DNA of 64,000 nucleotides from RGIG4097 sp045613765 (GTDB lineage Bacteria; Bacillota; Clostridia; Christensenellales; CAG-917). Position 1 is the first letter of the stretch. The number at the start of each line of letters is the position of its first letter. Location of the stretch: assembly GCA_045613765.1 (NCBI GenBank), contig JAZLBO010000011.1, positions 32,395 through 96,394 on the forward strand, written 5' to 3'. Position numbers and translations under genes: made by a program. Below are positions 15,988 through 23,826 of the stretch, one piece after another. The notes under the pieces are model-generated. The model was given only the letters and a program-made list of their open reading frames with translations, ran no database searches and had not been told where the DNA came from.

Positions 15988-17856
15988 TTAGCCCACCAAT
16001 TCATCATGTTCTACGTCTTGAGATTCAACGGGTTGAATTTCATCTTCAACTGCCACTTGTTCATCATTGGTTGCATCAGTATTGTCCAAAGAGAGAAATA
16101 CGTTTGCTGATTCTTCGGCAGACTTAAACTCGCCTTTGACTTCAAGTTTGATATCCTTGATGGTGTGTCTTTCTGCCTTGTTGATGAGGGGAAGAAGACC
16201 ATCTGCGACGTTGATGAAGTGGTCGGAAATACGTTCCACATTTGACGTGAGAGCAAGATAAAGTGCTCCAACGTCGGCAGTGCAAACGCCGTGTGCAAGA
16301 CGGTTGATATGGTTGCTTGACATTTGTTCTGTCAAGTGGTCAACGGTTTCTTCAAGGACGTAAGCCTCACGGAAAGCAGTGGTGTCAAGATCTGCATAAA
16401 TCTTCATAACGTTTTGATAAATATCGTTGATGACTGCTTGCACCTTGCGAATTTCGTCCTTTGCGTCCTCAGAGAAAGTGCTTTCGGATTGCACAAGTTT
16501 CTCTGCATATTCCATAATGTTTTCTGCATAGTCGCCAATACGTTCAAAGTCTGTGACTGCACGGAAAACTGAAGACACGTATTTGGTGTCCTTATAGTTC
16601 AATTCCAATTTTGAAAGTTTGACTGCAAACTTTGTGATGCCTTTGTTAAGGCCGTCAATGAGTTTTTCAGTTTCTGCAAATTCGTCTGCTTTTTCAAGAT
16701 CAAGAGAGCAGACGGTATCCATTGAAAGATTAAAGTTTGCAATGGATTTTTCTGCCATATATTGCACCTCGTTGCGCAGTTGTGCCACAGCAATAGGAGG
16801 TGTTGTCAAGAAGTGATCGTCAAGATACTTGAACTTGTATTTTGAACTCTTTTCTTCCTTGTTTTTCTTGTCGGGTATGATCTTTGTCACAAGCATGACA
16901 AGTAGTTTTGTCATAGGAAGCACCATTGCAACCGTCAATACGTTGAAGATTGTATGGAACATTGCAAGTTGTGTTTGAGGCACACCGGGGAACATCATTT
17001 CAAATAAAGTTCCAAATGTGATTGCGCCCTTTGATGCAAGATCCATAATCATGCCAACAAGCAAGAATACCACCACACCAAAGCAGTTGAAAGTAAGGTG
17101 GATGAGAGCAGTGCGTTTTGCATTTGTACTGCTTGTGATACCTGCAATAATTGCCACCACACAAGAGCCGATATTTGAGCCCATTGTGAGATATATGCCT
17201 TGGTCAAGTGAAATGAGCCCTGTGAAAACCATTGTGATTGCCACAGATGTCATAACGGAAGAACTTTGGATGATTGCAGTGATGATTGCGCCAATCAAGA
17301 CAAGAAGGATAGGATTTGTGATTGTGGCAAGGAAGTTCTTTACACTGTCAAGTTCTGCAAAGGATTCCATTGAGCCACTCATCATAGAAAGGCCAACAAA
17401 GAGCATACCAAAGCCTGCAAGTATGCCACCGACTTTCTTGACGGTATCCTTTTTTGCAAAAGCGTTGATAAATGCGCCAATACCTGCAAATGTGGCAAAA
17501 ATTGTGCCTGTTGAGATTGCACTCTCAAACATACCAAGAGCAGTGATTTGACCTGTGATTGTAGTGCCAATATTTGCGCCGAAAATGACACAGGCTGCTT
17601 GAGTCAAGGACATAATTCCTGCATTGACAAAACCTATTGTCATAACAGTTGTTGCGCCTGACGATTGAATTGCTGCCGTTGCCACTGTGCCAATTCCAAC
17701 GCCTACAAACTTGTTGTTGGACGTCTTTGCAAAGAGTTTTCTCAGCTTTGATGAACTGACGGATTCAAGGTTGGAACTCATCATGTTGCAAGCAATAAGG
17801 AATATGCCTATGCCTGCAATGAGTGATAAAATTGCTGTTGCGATAATTTCTGCCAT
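15988..17856 (-). CDS. Na/phosphate cotransporter family protein with PhoU-like domain
   Basis: The 622-residue protein has an N-terminal Na/Pi-II cotransporter domain with two related halves (ATAAIQSSGATTVMTIG and AIIQSSSVMTSVAITM carry the QSS signature), about eight or nine membrane segments up to residue 320, then a cytoplasmic all-helical PhoU-like domain (about 350-560) and an acidic tail. It probably imports phosphate with sodium, or couples phosphate sensing to transport. Promoter at 17898-17926; no good ribosome-binding site is visible at the start. Confidence 0.92.
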   Translation of the reverse strand: MAEIIATAILSLIAGIGIFLIACNMMSSNLESVSSSKLRKLFAKTSNNKFVGVGIGTVATAAIQSSGATTVMTIGFVNAGIMSLTQAACVIFGANIGTTITGQITALGMFESAISTGTIFATFAGIGAFINAFAKKDTVKKVGGILAGFGMLFVGLSMMSGSMESFAELDSVKNFLATITNPILLVLIGAIITAIIQSSSVMTSVAITMVFTGLISLDQGIYLTMGSNIGSCVVAIIAGITSSTNAKRTALIHLTFNCFGVVVFLLVGMIMDLASKGAITFGTLFEMMFPGVPQTQLAMFHTIFNVLTVAMVLPMTKLLVMLVTKIIPDKKNKEEKSSKYKFKYLDDHFLTTPPIAVAQLRNEVQYMAEKSIANFNLSMDTVCSLDLEKADEFAETEKLIDGLNKGITKFAVKLSKLELNYKDTKYVSSVFRAVTDFERIGDYAENIMEYAEKLVQSESTFSEDAKDEIRKVQAVINDIYQNVMKIYADLDTTAFREAYVLEETVDHLTEQMSSNHINRLAHGVCTADVGALYLALTSNVERISDHFINVADGLLPLINKAERHTIKDIKLEVKGEFKSAEESANVFLSLDNTDATNDEQVAVEDEIQPVESQDVEHDELVG

Positions 17857-17897
17857 AGTAATTTTTGTGTTGTTTTCCTGTGTGCTTTGTTGCTTTG

Positions 17898-17926
17898 TCT
17901 ATAAAGTTTCAAGTACGCATTTTCAA
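17898..17926 (-). promoter_or_regulatory. Promoter of the Na/Pi cotransporter gene
   Basis: On the minus strand TTGAAA (17921-17926), 17 bases and TATAGA (17898-17903), about 42 bases ahead of the start. Confidence 0.55.
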
Positions 17927-17985
17927 AATACGGATTTTATCAGTTGATTTGCGCAGTTAAACAGTGTTTACTGCACAATGACACT

Positions 17986-18999
17986 CTACTTTGTGATTGT
18001 CACCTTGTTGAGATTTCTTGGGCTGTCGGGGTTGAGACCACGTGCTTCGCAGTAGGTTGCCACATATTTTTGCATTGCCACAAGGTATGCCACCGTTTGC
18101 TCGTCTTCGGGGATAGTGGGCATATTAATCACCTGACCTGCCACCTTCTTTACGTCATCAATATCAGTGAAAGCAATGATGTATGCACCCTTGTCTGCAA
18201 GGTTTTCAGCAGTTGAAACGTAGTTGTCACGATTTCTGCCATCAGGTGCAAAGAGTAGGATAGGCAGTCCCTTTGACACAAGCGCTTTCGGGCCGTGTTG
18301 GAACTCGTTTGTTGATGATGCAAAAGAGAATATGTAAGACGTTTCTGTCAACTTAAGACCACACTCTTTTGCCACTGCCTCGGTCATACCACGAGAAAGG
18401 CAAACGGCGTGTTCTGTTTCAAGAATTTCCTTTTCAAAAGTGGGAAGGGGAGATGAAAGGATATTGTCTATGGTTGCAGTGTCATAAGTGGTTTCCTTGC
18501 CACAAAGTGCATCTGCAAGCACTTGAAGTGCAACGATTTCTCCCGTCAAAGTTTTTGTTGCAGCCACTGCCTTTTCTTCTCCTGCAGATATGGGCAGTGT
18601 GAAATGGCATATTGATGAAAGCAATGAGTTTTCATAGTTGGTGCACCCCACCACCAAAGCACCTTGGCTCTTGGCAGTTTCTGCAAAGAGAGCAGTGTCA
18701 GGGCCTGCTCCTGATTGTGAAACTACAATATACAAAGAGTCCGTCAAATCTCGCACAGCATTAAATGATGTGACCATTGACGGATACTCAAATGAAAGGA
18801 CGTATTGAGTTTGTGATTCAAGGAAAAACTTGAAAGCAATACCTGCATGAAGTGAACTGCCTCTACCTGCAAGGATAACACGCTTGATTTGGCGAGTTTT
18901 GCAAAGGTCGGCAATTTCTTTTGCAACAGGTGTGCAATTTGCAATAGCGTTTTTGACAACGCTTGGTGCTTCAAAAAGTTCCTGCATCATTAATGACAT
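17986..18999 (-). CDS. GlmS-like double SIS-domain protein (no glutaminase domain)
   Basis: The 337 residues correspond to the isomerase half of glucosamine-6-phosphate synthase: two SIS domains with GRGSSLHAG, VVSQSGAGPDT, EKAVAATKT, EFQHGPKALV and the C-terminal LNPDSPRNLNKVT. The N-terminal glutaminase domain of GlmS is absent, so it cannot use glutamine; family members of this form act as sugar-phosphate isomerases or deglycases (AgaS and FrlB types). The substrate is not predictable. GGAG lies 8 bases before ATG 18999, favoured over an unsupported start 20 codons upstream. Confidence 0.87.
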   Translation of the reverse strand: MSLMMQELFEAPSVVKNAIANCTPVAKEIADLCKTRQIKRVILAGRGSSLHAGIAFKFFLESQTQYVLSFEYPSMVTSFNAVRDLTDSLYIVVSQSGAGPDTALFAETAKSQGALVVGCTNYENSLLSSICHFTLPISAGEEKAVAATKTLTGEIVALQVLADALCGKETTYDTATIDNILSSPLPTFEKEILETEHAVCLSRGMTEAVAKECGLKLTETSYIFSFASSTNEFQHGPKALVSKGLPILLFAPDGRNRDNYVSTAENLADKGAYIIAFTDIDDVKKVAGQVINMPTIPEDEQTVAYLVAMQKYVATYCEARGLNPDSPRNLNKVTITK

Positions 19000-19099
19000 A
19001 GATGTTTCTCCAAAATTGATAATTTGATTATACCCAAAAATATGAAGATTGTAAAACAAATGTGCAAGGTTGGTGTGTTTTCAATTAGAAAACACCGAG

Positions 19100-19138
19100 A
19101 AAAACAAAAAAACACCTTTGAAATTTGTATTTCAAAAA
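19100..19138 (-). terminator. Probable terminator of the Y-family polymerase gene
   Basis: On the minus strand TTTGAAAT and ATTTCAAA pair around ACAA, then GGTG and a run of seven T. About 70 bases beyond the stop codon at 19208. Confidence 0.55.
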
Positions 19139-19207
19139 TGTTTTTGTGTTCGATATCTATAATATGTAGGCAATCAACTCTTGGGCAAAGTTGACAAAAG
19201 TGTCTTA

Positions 19208-20434
19208 TTATCTTTTGAAAGGTTCAAAGCCGTCTTCTTCGTGAAGGTTGCCTGTGAGTTTGTTGCCAAGAACAACACCACGAGTGATGGAGTTGTAGCC
19301 GTACTTATTCCGTATTTGATCTATGCTCGTTTCAAGTTTGTCTTCACGCTCGCCGTCTTCAAGCAAACACAGTTGTTTCACGGATGCATTTTCAAGGCGA
19401 ATTGCCCCCACGGTTATTGCTCGAAGTGGGGTGGGGAAAGCGTGCATTTCCTTCAACATCTCAACTGCCTTTTTTGCAAAATCCGACGCATTAGATGACG
19501 GAAATTCAAGGGTAGTATGTCTTGAAATACCCTCAAGAGTTTCGGCGTATTTTATTGACAACGAAACGCCGTTTGCCACAAGCCCATACTTGCGCACTCT
19601 TGATGCCATGAGTTCAGTGAGAGCATAGATGACGGTCTTTGCATCTGCCATGCTGACAATATCTCTTGGAGTGGTTGTTCCGTTGGATATGCTTTTGGGT
19701 ATGTGAGTGTCGTAATACAACTTGACTTCTTCGCGTTCAACACCAGAGGCATAGTCAACAAGATGATCCCCAACAATGCCAAAGTGTCCACGGAGCATTT
19801 GACGTGATGCATTGGCAAGTTGACGGATGGTGTGTATGTTGAGTTTCTTCAACTTTTCTGCCGTCTTTCTGCCCACCATAATCAACTCTGCAGGGGACAT
19901 ATCTCCAATGACGTCCATATAATTTGACTTGGTTAGAATAGTGGTTGCATCAGGTTTTTTAAGGTCAGAGCCAAGTTTTGCAAGGACTTTTGTAAAGGAA
20001 ACACCAACAGAAATTGTAAGCCCCGTCCTTGCCTTGACAGTTTCACGAATTGTGTCTGCAAGTTCCTTTGGATTTTTGCCAAAAAACTTCAAAGATCCTG
20101 TGACGTCAAGCCAACACTCGTCAAGACCAAAACTCTCAACTCTATCTGTAAATTCTGTGTAGATTGAGCGTACAATTTCGGAGTACTTGACGTATTCTTC
20201 AAAGTGAGGTGGAACAAAGATAATATCGGGGCATTTTTGCTTTGAAATCCAAATTGCCTCCCCGGTTTTTACACCTGCATCTTTGGCAAGATAATTTTTT
20301 GCAAGAACAATCCCGTGTCTATTTTCAGGATTTCCAGACACGGCAAGGGGCATCCCTTGATATTCGGGATGGTTCTTCTGCTCAACAGAAGCGTAAAAAT
20401 TGTTCAAATCGCAGTGTAAAATGACTTTTTCCAT
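19208..20434 (-). CDS. dinB: Y-family DNA polymerase (Pol IV/DinB type)
   Basis: A translesion DNA polymerase of 408 residues. The catalytic acid D9 lies in LHCDLNNFYASVE and D105-E106 in SFGLDECWLD; the usual S-x-DE reads GLDE. Finger/palm, a helix-hairpin-helix thumb (around 175-215) and a little-finger domain follow, and the length fits. Promoter at 20458-20486 overlaps that of galE; I see no LexA box. The C-terminus FEPFKR is not a canonical beta-clamp motif, though QLCLLEDG internally may serve. Confidence 0.93.
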   Translation of the reverse strand: MEKVILHCDLNNFYASVEQKNHPEYQGMPLAVSGNPENRHGIVLAKNYLAKDAGVKTGEAIWISKQKCPDIIFVPPHFEEYVKYSEIVRSIYTEFTDRVESFGLDECWLDVTGSLKFFGKNPKELADTIRETVKARTGLTISVGVSFTKVLAKLGSDLKKPDATTILTKSNYMDVIGDMSPAELIMVGRKTAEKLKKLNIHTIRQLANASRQMLRGHFGIVGDHLVDYASGVEREEVKLYYDTHIPKSISNGTTTPRDIVSMADAKTVIYALTELMASRVRKYGLVANGVSLSIKYAETLEGISRHTTLEFPSSNASDFAKKAVEMLKEMHAFPTPLRAITVGAIRLENASVKQLCLLEDGEREDKLETSIDQIRNKYGYNSITRGVVLGNKLTGNLHEEDGFEPFKR

Positions 20435-20457
20435 AAACTTTCCACAAAGTTATTTTT

Positions 20458-20486
20458 ATTATAATCTATAAACCGTTGCAAATCAA
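20458..20486 (-). promoter_or_regulatory. Promoter of the polymerase gene, overlapping the galE promoter
   Basis: On the minus strand TTGATT (20481-20486), 17 bases, TATAAT (20458-20463). Its -35 side interleaves with the galE -35 at 20476-20481, so the two promoters share DNA. Confidence 0.6.
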
Positions 20487-20504
20487 TCAGTTTTGGGGTA
20501 TAAT
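20476..20504 (+). promoter_or_regulatory. Promoter of the galE operon
   Basis: TTGCAA (20476-20481), 17 bases, TATAAT (20499-20504), about 33 bases ahead of galE. Confidence 0.7.
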
Positions 20505-20537
20505 ATTTCAATAAAATATTAGCGCAAGGAGAAGACT

Positions 20538-21521
20538 ATGATTCTTGTCACAGGTGGAGCAGGATATATCGGCTCACATACAGTAAGAGAACTTCGTGAA
20601 AGAGGTATGGATGTTGTCGTATATGACAATCTTTCAACAGGTCACATTGAGGCAATCGGGGATACACCCTTTGTCAAAGGCGATCTTTTTGACGTGGAAC
20701 TTTTGCGCAAGACCTTCAGGGATTACAAAGTTGATTCCGTCATACACTTTGCTGCCTACTCACTGGTTGGCGAAAGTATGACCAACCCTGCCAAATATTA
20801 TCACAACAATGTGGCAGGCACGCTCTCTCTCCTTGACGCAATGATTGCAGAAGACGTCAAATATCTTGTATTCTCATCATCTGCAGCAACTTATGGCGAT
20901 TGTGGAGATGGACTTATCACAGAAGAAAGTCCCCAAAATCCCACGTCGGTTTACGGACAAACCAAGTTGATGATGGAACAATTTATGCAAGACTATGACA
21001 AGGCTTACGGCATGAAATACGTTGCTTTGCGTTATTTTAACGCAGCAGGTGCACATATCTCCGGAGAAATTGGAGAGGCACACAACCCCGAAAGCCACCT
21101 TATACCTTTGATCCTTCAAGTGCCCAACGGCAAAAGGGAACAAATCAACATTTTTGGAGAAGATTATCCCACCCACGACGGCACTTGCATAAGAGATTAT
21201 ATCCACGTGACAGACCTTGCAGACGCACATATCAAAGCCCTTGAATATCTTAAAAATGGGGGCAAGTCCACATACTACAACTTGGGCAACGGCAACGGCT
21301 TTTCAGTGAAGGAAGTCATTGATATGGTTGAAAAGGTTGTTGGCAAGCCTGTCAAGAGATGTATTGCAGAGCGCAGAGCAGGAGATCCTGCATCACTTGT
21401 GGCATCAAGCGAGAAGATACAACGTGAACTTGGTTGGAAACCAAGATTTGCCAACCTTGAAGATATCGTTGCAACTGCTTGGAAGTGGCACAGCACCCAC
21501 AAAAATGGTTTTGAAAATTGA
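20538..21521 (+). CDS. galE: UDP-glucose 4-epimerase
   Basis: Interconverts UDP-glucose and UDP-galactose with bound NAD. The N-terminal GGAGYIGSH (from residue 6) binds NAD; the catalytic tyrosine/lysine pair is in SVYGQTK near 147; HFAAYSLVGES and RYFNAAGAH are typical GalE segments. 327 residues, the normal length. AAGGAGAA precedes the ATG. First gene of galE-galU, which supplies UDP-sugars for the cell envelope. Confidence 0.96.
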   Translation: MILVTGGAGYIGSHTVRELRERGMDVVVYDNLSTGHIEAIGDTPFVKGDLFDVELLRKTFRDYKVDSVIHFAAYSLVGESMTNPAKYYHNNVAGTLSLLDAMIAEDVKYLVFSSSAATYGDCGDGLITEESPQNPTSVYGQTKLMMEQFMQDYDKAYGMKYVALRYFNAAGAHISGEIGEAHNPESHLIPLILQVPNGKREQINIFGEDYPTHDGTCIRDYIHVTDLADAHIKALEYLKNGGKSTYYNLGNGNGFSVKEVIDMVEKVVGKPVKRCIAERRAGDPASLVASSEKIQRELGWKPRFANLEDIVATAWKWHSTHKNGFEN

Positions 21522-21535
21522 TAAGTGAGGGGAAA

Positions 21536-22396
21536 ATGAAAGTTTCAAAAGCAGTTATACCTTGTGGTGGATTTGGCACGAGATTTTTGCCGTCAACAAA
21601 GGTCATACCCAAAGAACTTATGCCCATAGTGGACAAGCCTGCCCTTTGGTATATCGTTGAAGAAGTGGCAAGCGCAGGGATAAAAGACCTTCTCATCATA
21701 ATAGCAGATGGAAAGGACGGATTGAAAAATCTCTTTATACCCAACGAAAAACTCAACAACCACTTGAGTGCAAAGGGGCTTGAAGATTATCTTGCCCTTG
21801 CCAACCATGATTTTGGTGTCAACGTCACTTTCAAAGTGCAAGAAAGTCAAAAAGGCAGTGGAGATGCAGTGTATCTTGCCAAAGATTTTGCTTGTGGCGA
21901 GCCTATTGCAGTGCTCTTTGGAGATGACGTCATATACACAGATGGTGGAGATAGCGCCATCAAGCAACTTGTTGATGCCCACGAAAAAACAGGCAAAACC
22001 GTAGTGGGTGTTCAAAGAACAAGTGAAGAAGTGGCAAGAAGATGTGGCGTTATGCGCACCGTTGGCGAAGTGGGCAAAATCACAAATATCAGTGGCATTG
22101 TTGAAAAACCAACAGGGGACTTGCCAAGTGAACTTGTGTCCCTTGGAAGATTTGTCATCACACCTGACGTGTTTGACGCAATAGAAAGGACTGAACTTTC
22201 AAAGGATGGGGAAATCTATCTTACAGATGCAATCAGCACAGTTGCCGTAGAAAAAGGTGCAGTTGCTTGCATTTTTGAAGGCAGAAGATACGATATCGGC
22301 AACAAGCAAGGATACCTTGAAGCAGTTGTTGATTTTGCACTCCGTGACAAAAATCTTGGCAAAGAGTTCAAGGAATACTTGAAGTCCAAAGTGTAA
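21536..22396 (+). CDS. galU: UTP-glucose-1-phosphate uridylyltransferase
   Basis: Makes UDP-glucose from UTP and glucose-1-phosphate. The nucleotide-binding start AVIPCGGFGTRFLPSTK, the PKELMPIVDKP segment, QKGSGDAVYLA and LFGDDVIY are all family marks; 286 residues is the usual length. GAGGGG lies ahead of ATG 21536, 14 bases past galE; a longer upstream reading overlapping galE is not supported. Confidence 0.96.
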   Translation: MKVSKAVIPCGGFGTRFLPSTKVIPKELMPIVDKPALWYIVEEVASAGIKDLLIIIADGKDGLKNLFIPNEKLNNHLSAKGLEDYLALANHDFGVNVTFKVQESQKGSGDAVYLAKDFACGEPIAVLFGDDVIYTDGGDSAIKQLVDAHEKTGKTVVGVQRTSEEVARRCGVMRTVGEVGKITNISGIVEKPTGDLPSELVSLGRFVITPDVFDAIERTELSKDGEIYLTDAISTVAVEKGAVACIFEGRRYDIGNKQGYLEAVVDFALRDKNLGKEFKEYLKSKV

Positions 22397-22491
22397 AATA
22401 TTGCAACTTGTTGCAACAAAGCACAAAACAATCAACACAAACAAAAATCAAAACAACAAAAAGTAGTCAAAAGCGCAACCAAAGAGAAACC

Positions 22492-22815
22492 ATGGGATTT
22501 TGTGATATATGTGGAAGACAAGCCGTCACTGTTGAATATGCAGTTGTCGGTGGCAAGGAAGTGGCAATCTATCTCTGCGATAGATGTCTATCCACTGCCG
22601 AGAAAAACCATCTTTCCACAGCCGACCTTGTGTCCGTCATCAAGGGTGCAGACGGCAAATATTGCCCAGTCTGTGGCACAACAGAAATCACTTTCCGTCA
22701 AACTTTCAAGTTTGGTTGCTCAAGTTGTTATGAATATATGCGTGGCGTAGCCGTTATGTCTGCCCAAAAGACACAGGATAGCACCCATCATACAGGCAAA
22801 GCACCAAGGAGATAA
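22492..22815 (+). CDS. mcsA: McsA-like zinc-finger activator of protein arginine kinase, short form
   Basis: McsA activates McsB through zinc-bound CxxC pairs. The 107 residues contain four of them: CDIC, CDRC, CPVC and CSSC, with the RQTFKFGCSSCYEYM core and the HHTGKAPRR end. Standard McsA proteins continue for about 70 residues into a UVR domain; here the frame stops with TAA directly followed by the mcsB ATG. So this is a short form rather than a frameshift product, as no UVR-like text follows. The ribosome-binding site is weak (AGAGAAACC). Long frame upstream from 22408 is low-complexity and not credible. Confidence 0.85.
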   Translation: MGFCDICGRQAVTVEYAVVGGKEVAIYLCDRCLSTAEKNHLSTADLVSVIKGADGKYCPVCGTTEITFRQTFKFGCSSCYEYMRGVAVMSAQKTQDSTHHTGKAPRR

Positions 22816-23826
22816 ATGGAAAATCTTACAAAATTTAACGTCATATCTTCTCGCATACGCCTTGCAAGAAACATTGATGGCATAGCATTTCCGTCAAACC
22901 CCAAAGGGCTCGACCACGACAAACGCTTGCGTTTGCCCGACGGAATAGAGCGTCTTCTTCACGGCACTTTTGACTATGATTATTTTAGACTGACAGATCT
23001 TAACGATACCCAAATAAAAGCCCTTGTTGAAAGGCATATCATATCCCCAAGCCTTGTGCATAATAGACTTGAAGGGGCAGGGATAGTTGAAAGAAATGAA
23101 AAACTCGCATTTCTCATCAACGAAGAAGATCACATCCGTGAACAATGTGTAGAAAAGGGGTTCAATCTTCAAGGTGCATACCAAAGGCTCAACCACTTTG
23201 ACGATATTATCGTCAACTCACTGCCAATCGCCTATGATGAACAACTTGGCTTTTTGACGTCTTGTCCCACCAACCTTGGCACAGGTATGCGAGCATCAAC
23301 AATGTTGTTCTTGCCGGCCTTACGCCACTTGAACGCCATAGAAGACACGGTCAAAGTCTTCCGTGAAAGATACGGGCTCACAATCCGTGGCATATACGGA
23401 GAAGGTAGCAGTGCTCTTGGAGATGTATATCAACTTTCCAACACTCGTAGTTTGGGGATTACGGAATGGGAAATAATTGACATTATAGAGCAGTCCACCC
23501 TTGCCATGTGCAAAGCAGAAGAAGTGGCAAGAGAAAGACTTATGGCAGACAAAGGGGAAGAAATCAAGGATCAAATACAGCGCAGTTTCAACACCTTGCG
23601 CACTGCATATTCACTGACGAGCGAAGCACTTATGACACTTATCTCTGACGTGAAACTTGGGGTTATACTTGGCATTGTCCCTTTAGAAGATACTGCACCC
23701 CTTGACAAACTTACGGTGCTGTTTTCAGCATCATCACTTACATTGAAAATTGGGGAATGTGCACCATCTGTGCGAGATATCACTCGTGCAAAACTGGTGC
23801 GTGAAATTCTCTCGGAGGTAATTTGA
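22816..23826 (+). CDS. mcsB: Protein arginine kinase McsB
   Basis: McsB phosphorylates arginines on proteins and so tags them for ClpC-ClpP. The 336-residue sequence has the phosphagen-kinase core: SSRIRLARNI, the INEEDHIREQ loop (glutamate catalytic segment), TSCPTNLGTGMRAS and RGIYGEGSSALGDVYQLSN. Starts one base after the mcsA stop and ends in TGATG with clpC. Members of the family lie between mcsA and clpC in most Firmicutes. Confidence 0.96.
   Translation: MENLTKFNVISSRIRLARNIDGIAFPSNPKGLDHDKRLRLPDGIERLLHGTFDYDYFRLTDLNDTQIKALVERHIISPSLVHNRLEGAGIVERNEKLAFLINEEDHIREQCVEKGFNLQGAYQRLNHFDDIIVNSLPIAYDEQLGFLTSCPTNLGTGMRASTMLFLPALRHLNAIEDTVKVFRERYGLTIRGIYGEGSSALGDVYQLSNTRSLGITEWEIIDIIEQSTLAMCKAEEVARERLMADKGEEIKDQIQRSFNTLRTAYSLTSEALMTLISDVKLGVILGIVPLEDTAPLDKLTVLFSASSLTLKIGECAPSVRDITRAKLVREILSEVI

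Noticed and set aside
22408..22491. N-terminal extension of McsA by 28 codons
   Set aside because: The added residues are Gln/Thr/Lys-rich intergenic text; the conserved zinc finger begins right at ATG 22492.
22397..22491. CtsR heptad boxes ahead of mcsA
   Set aside because: Only a single GTCAAAA-like string is present, without a second heptad at the required spacing.
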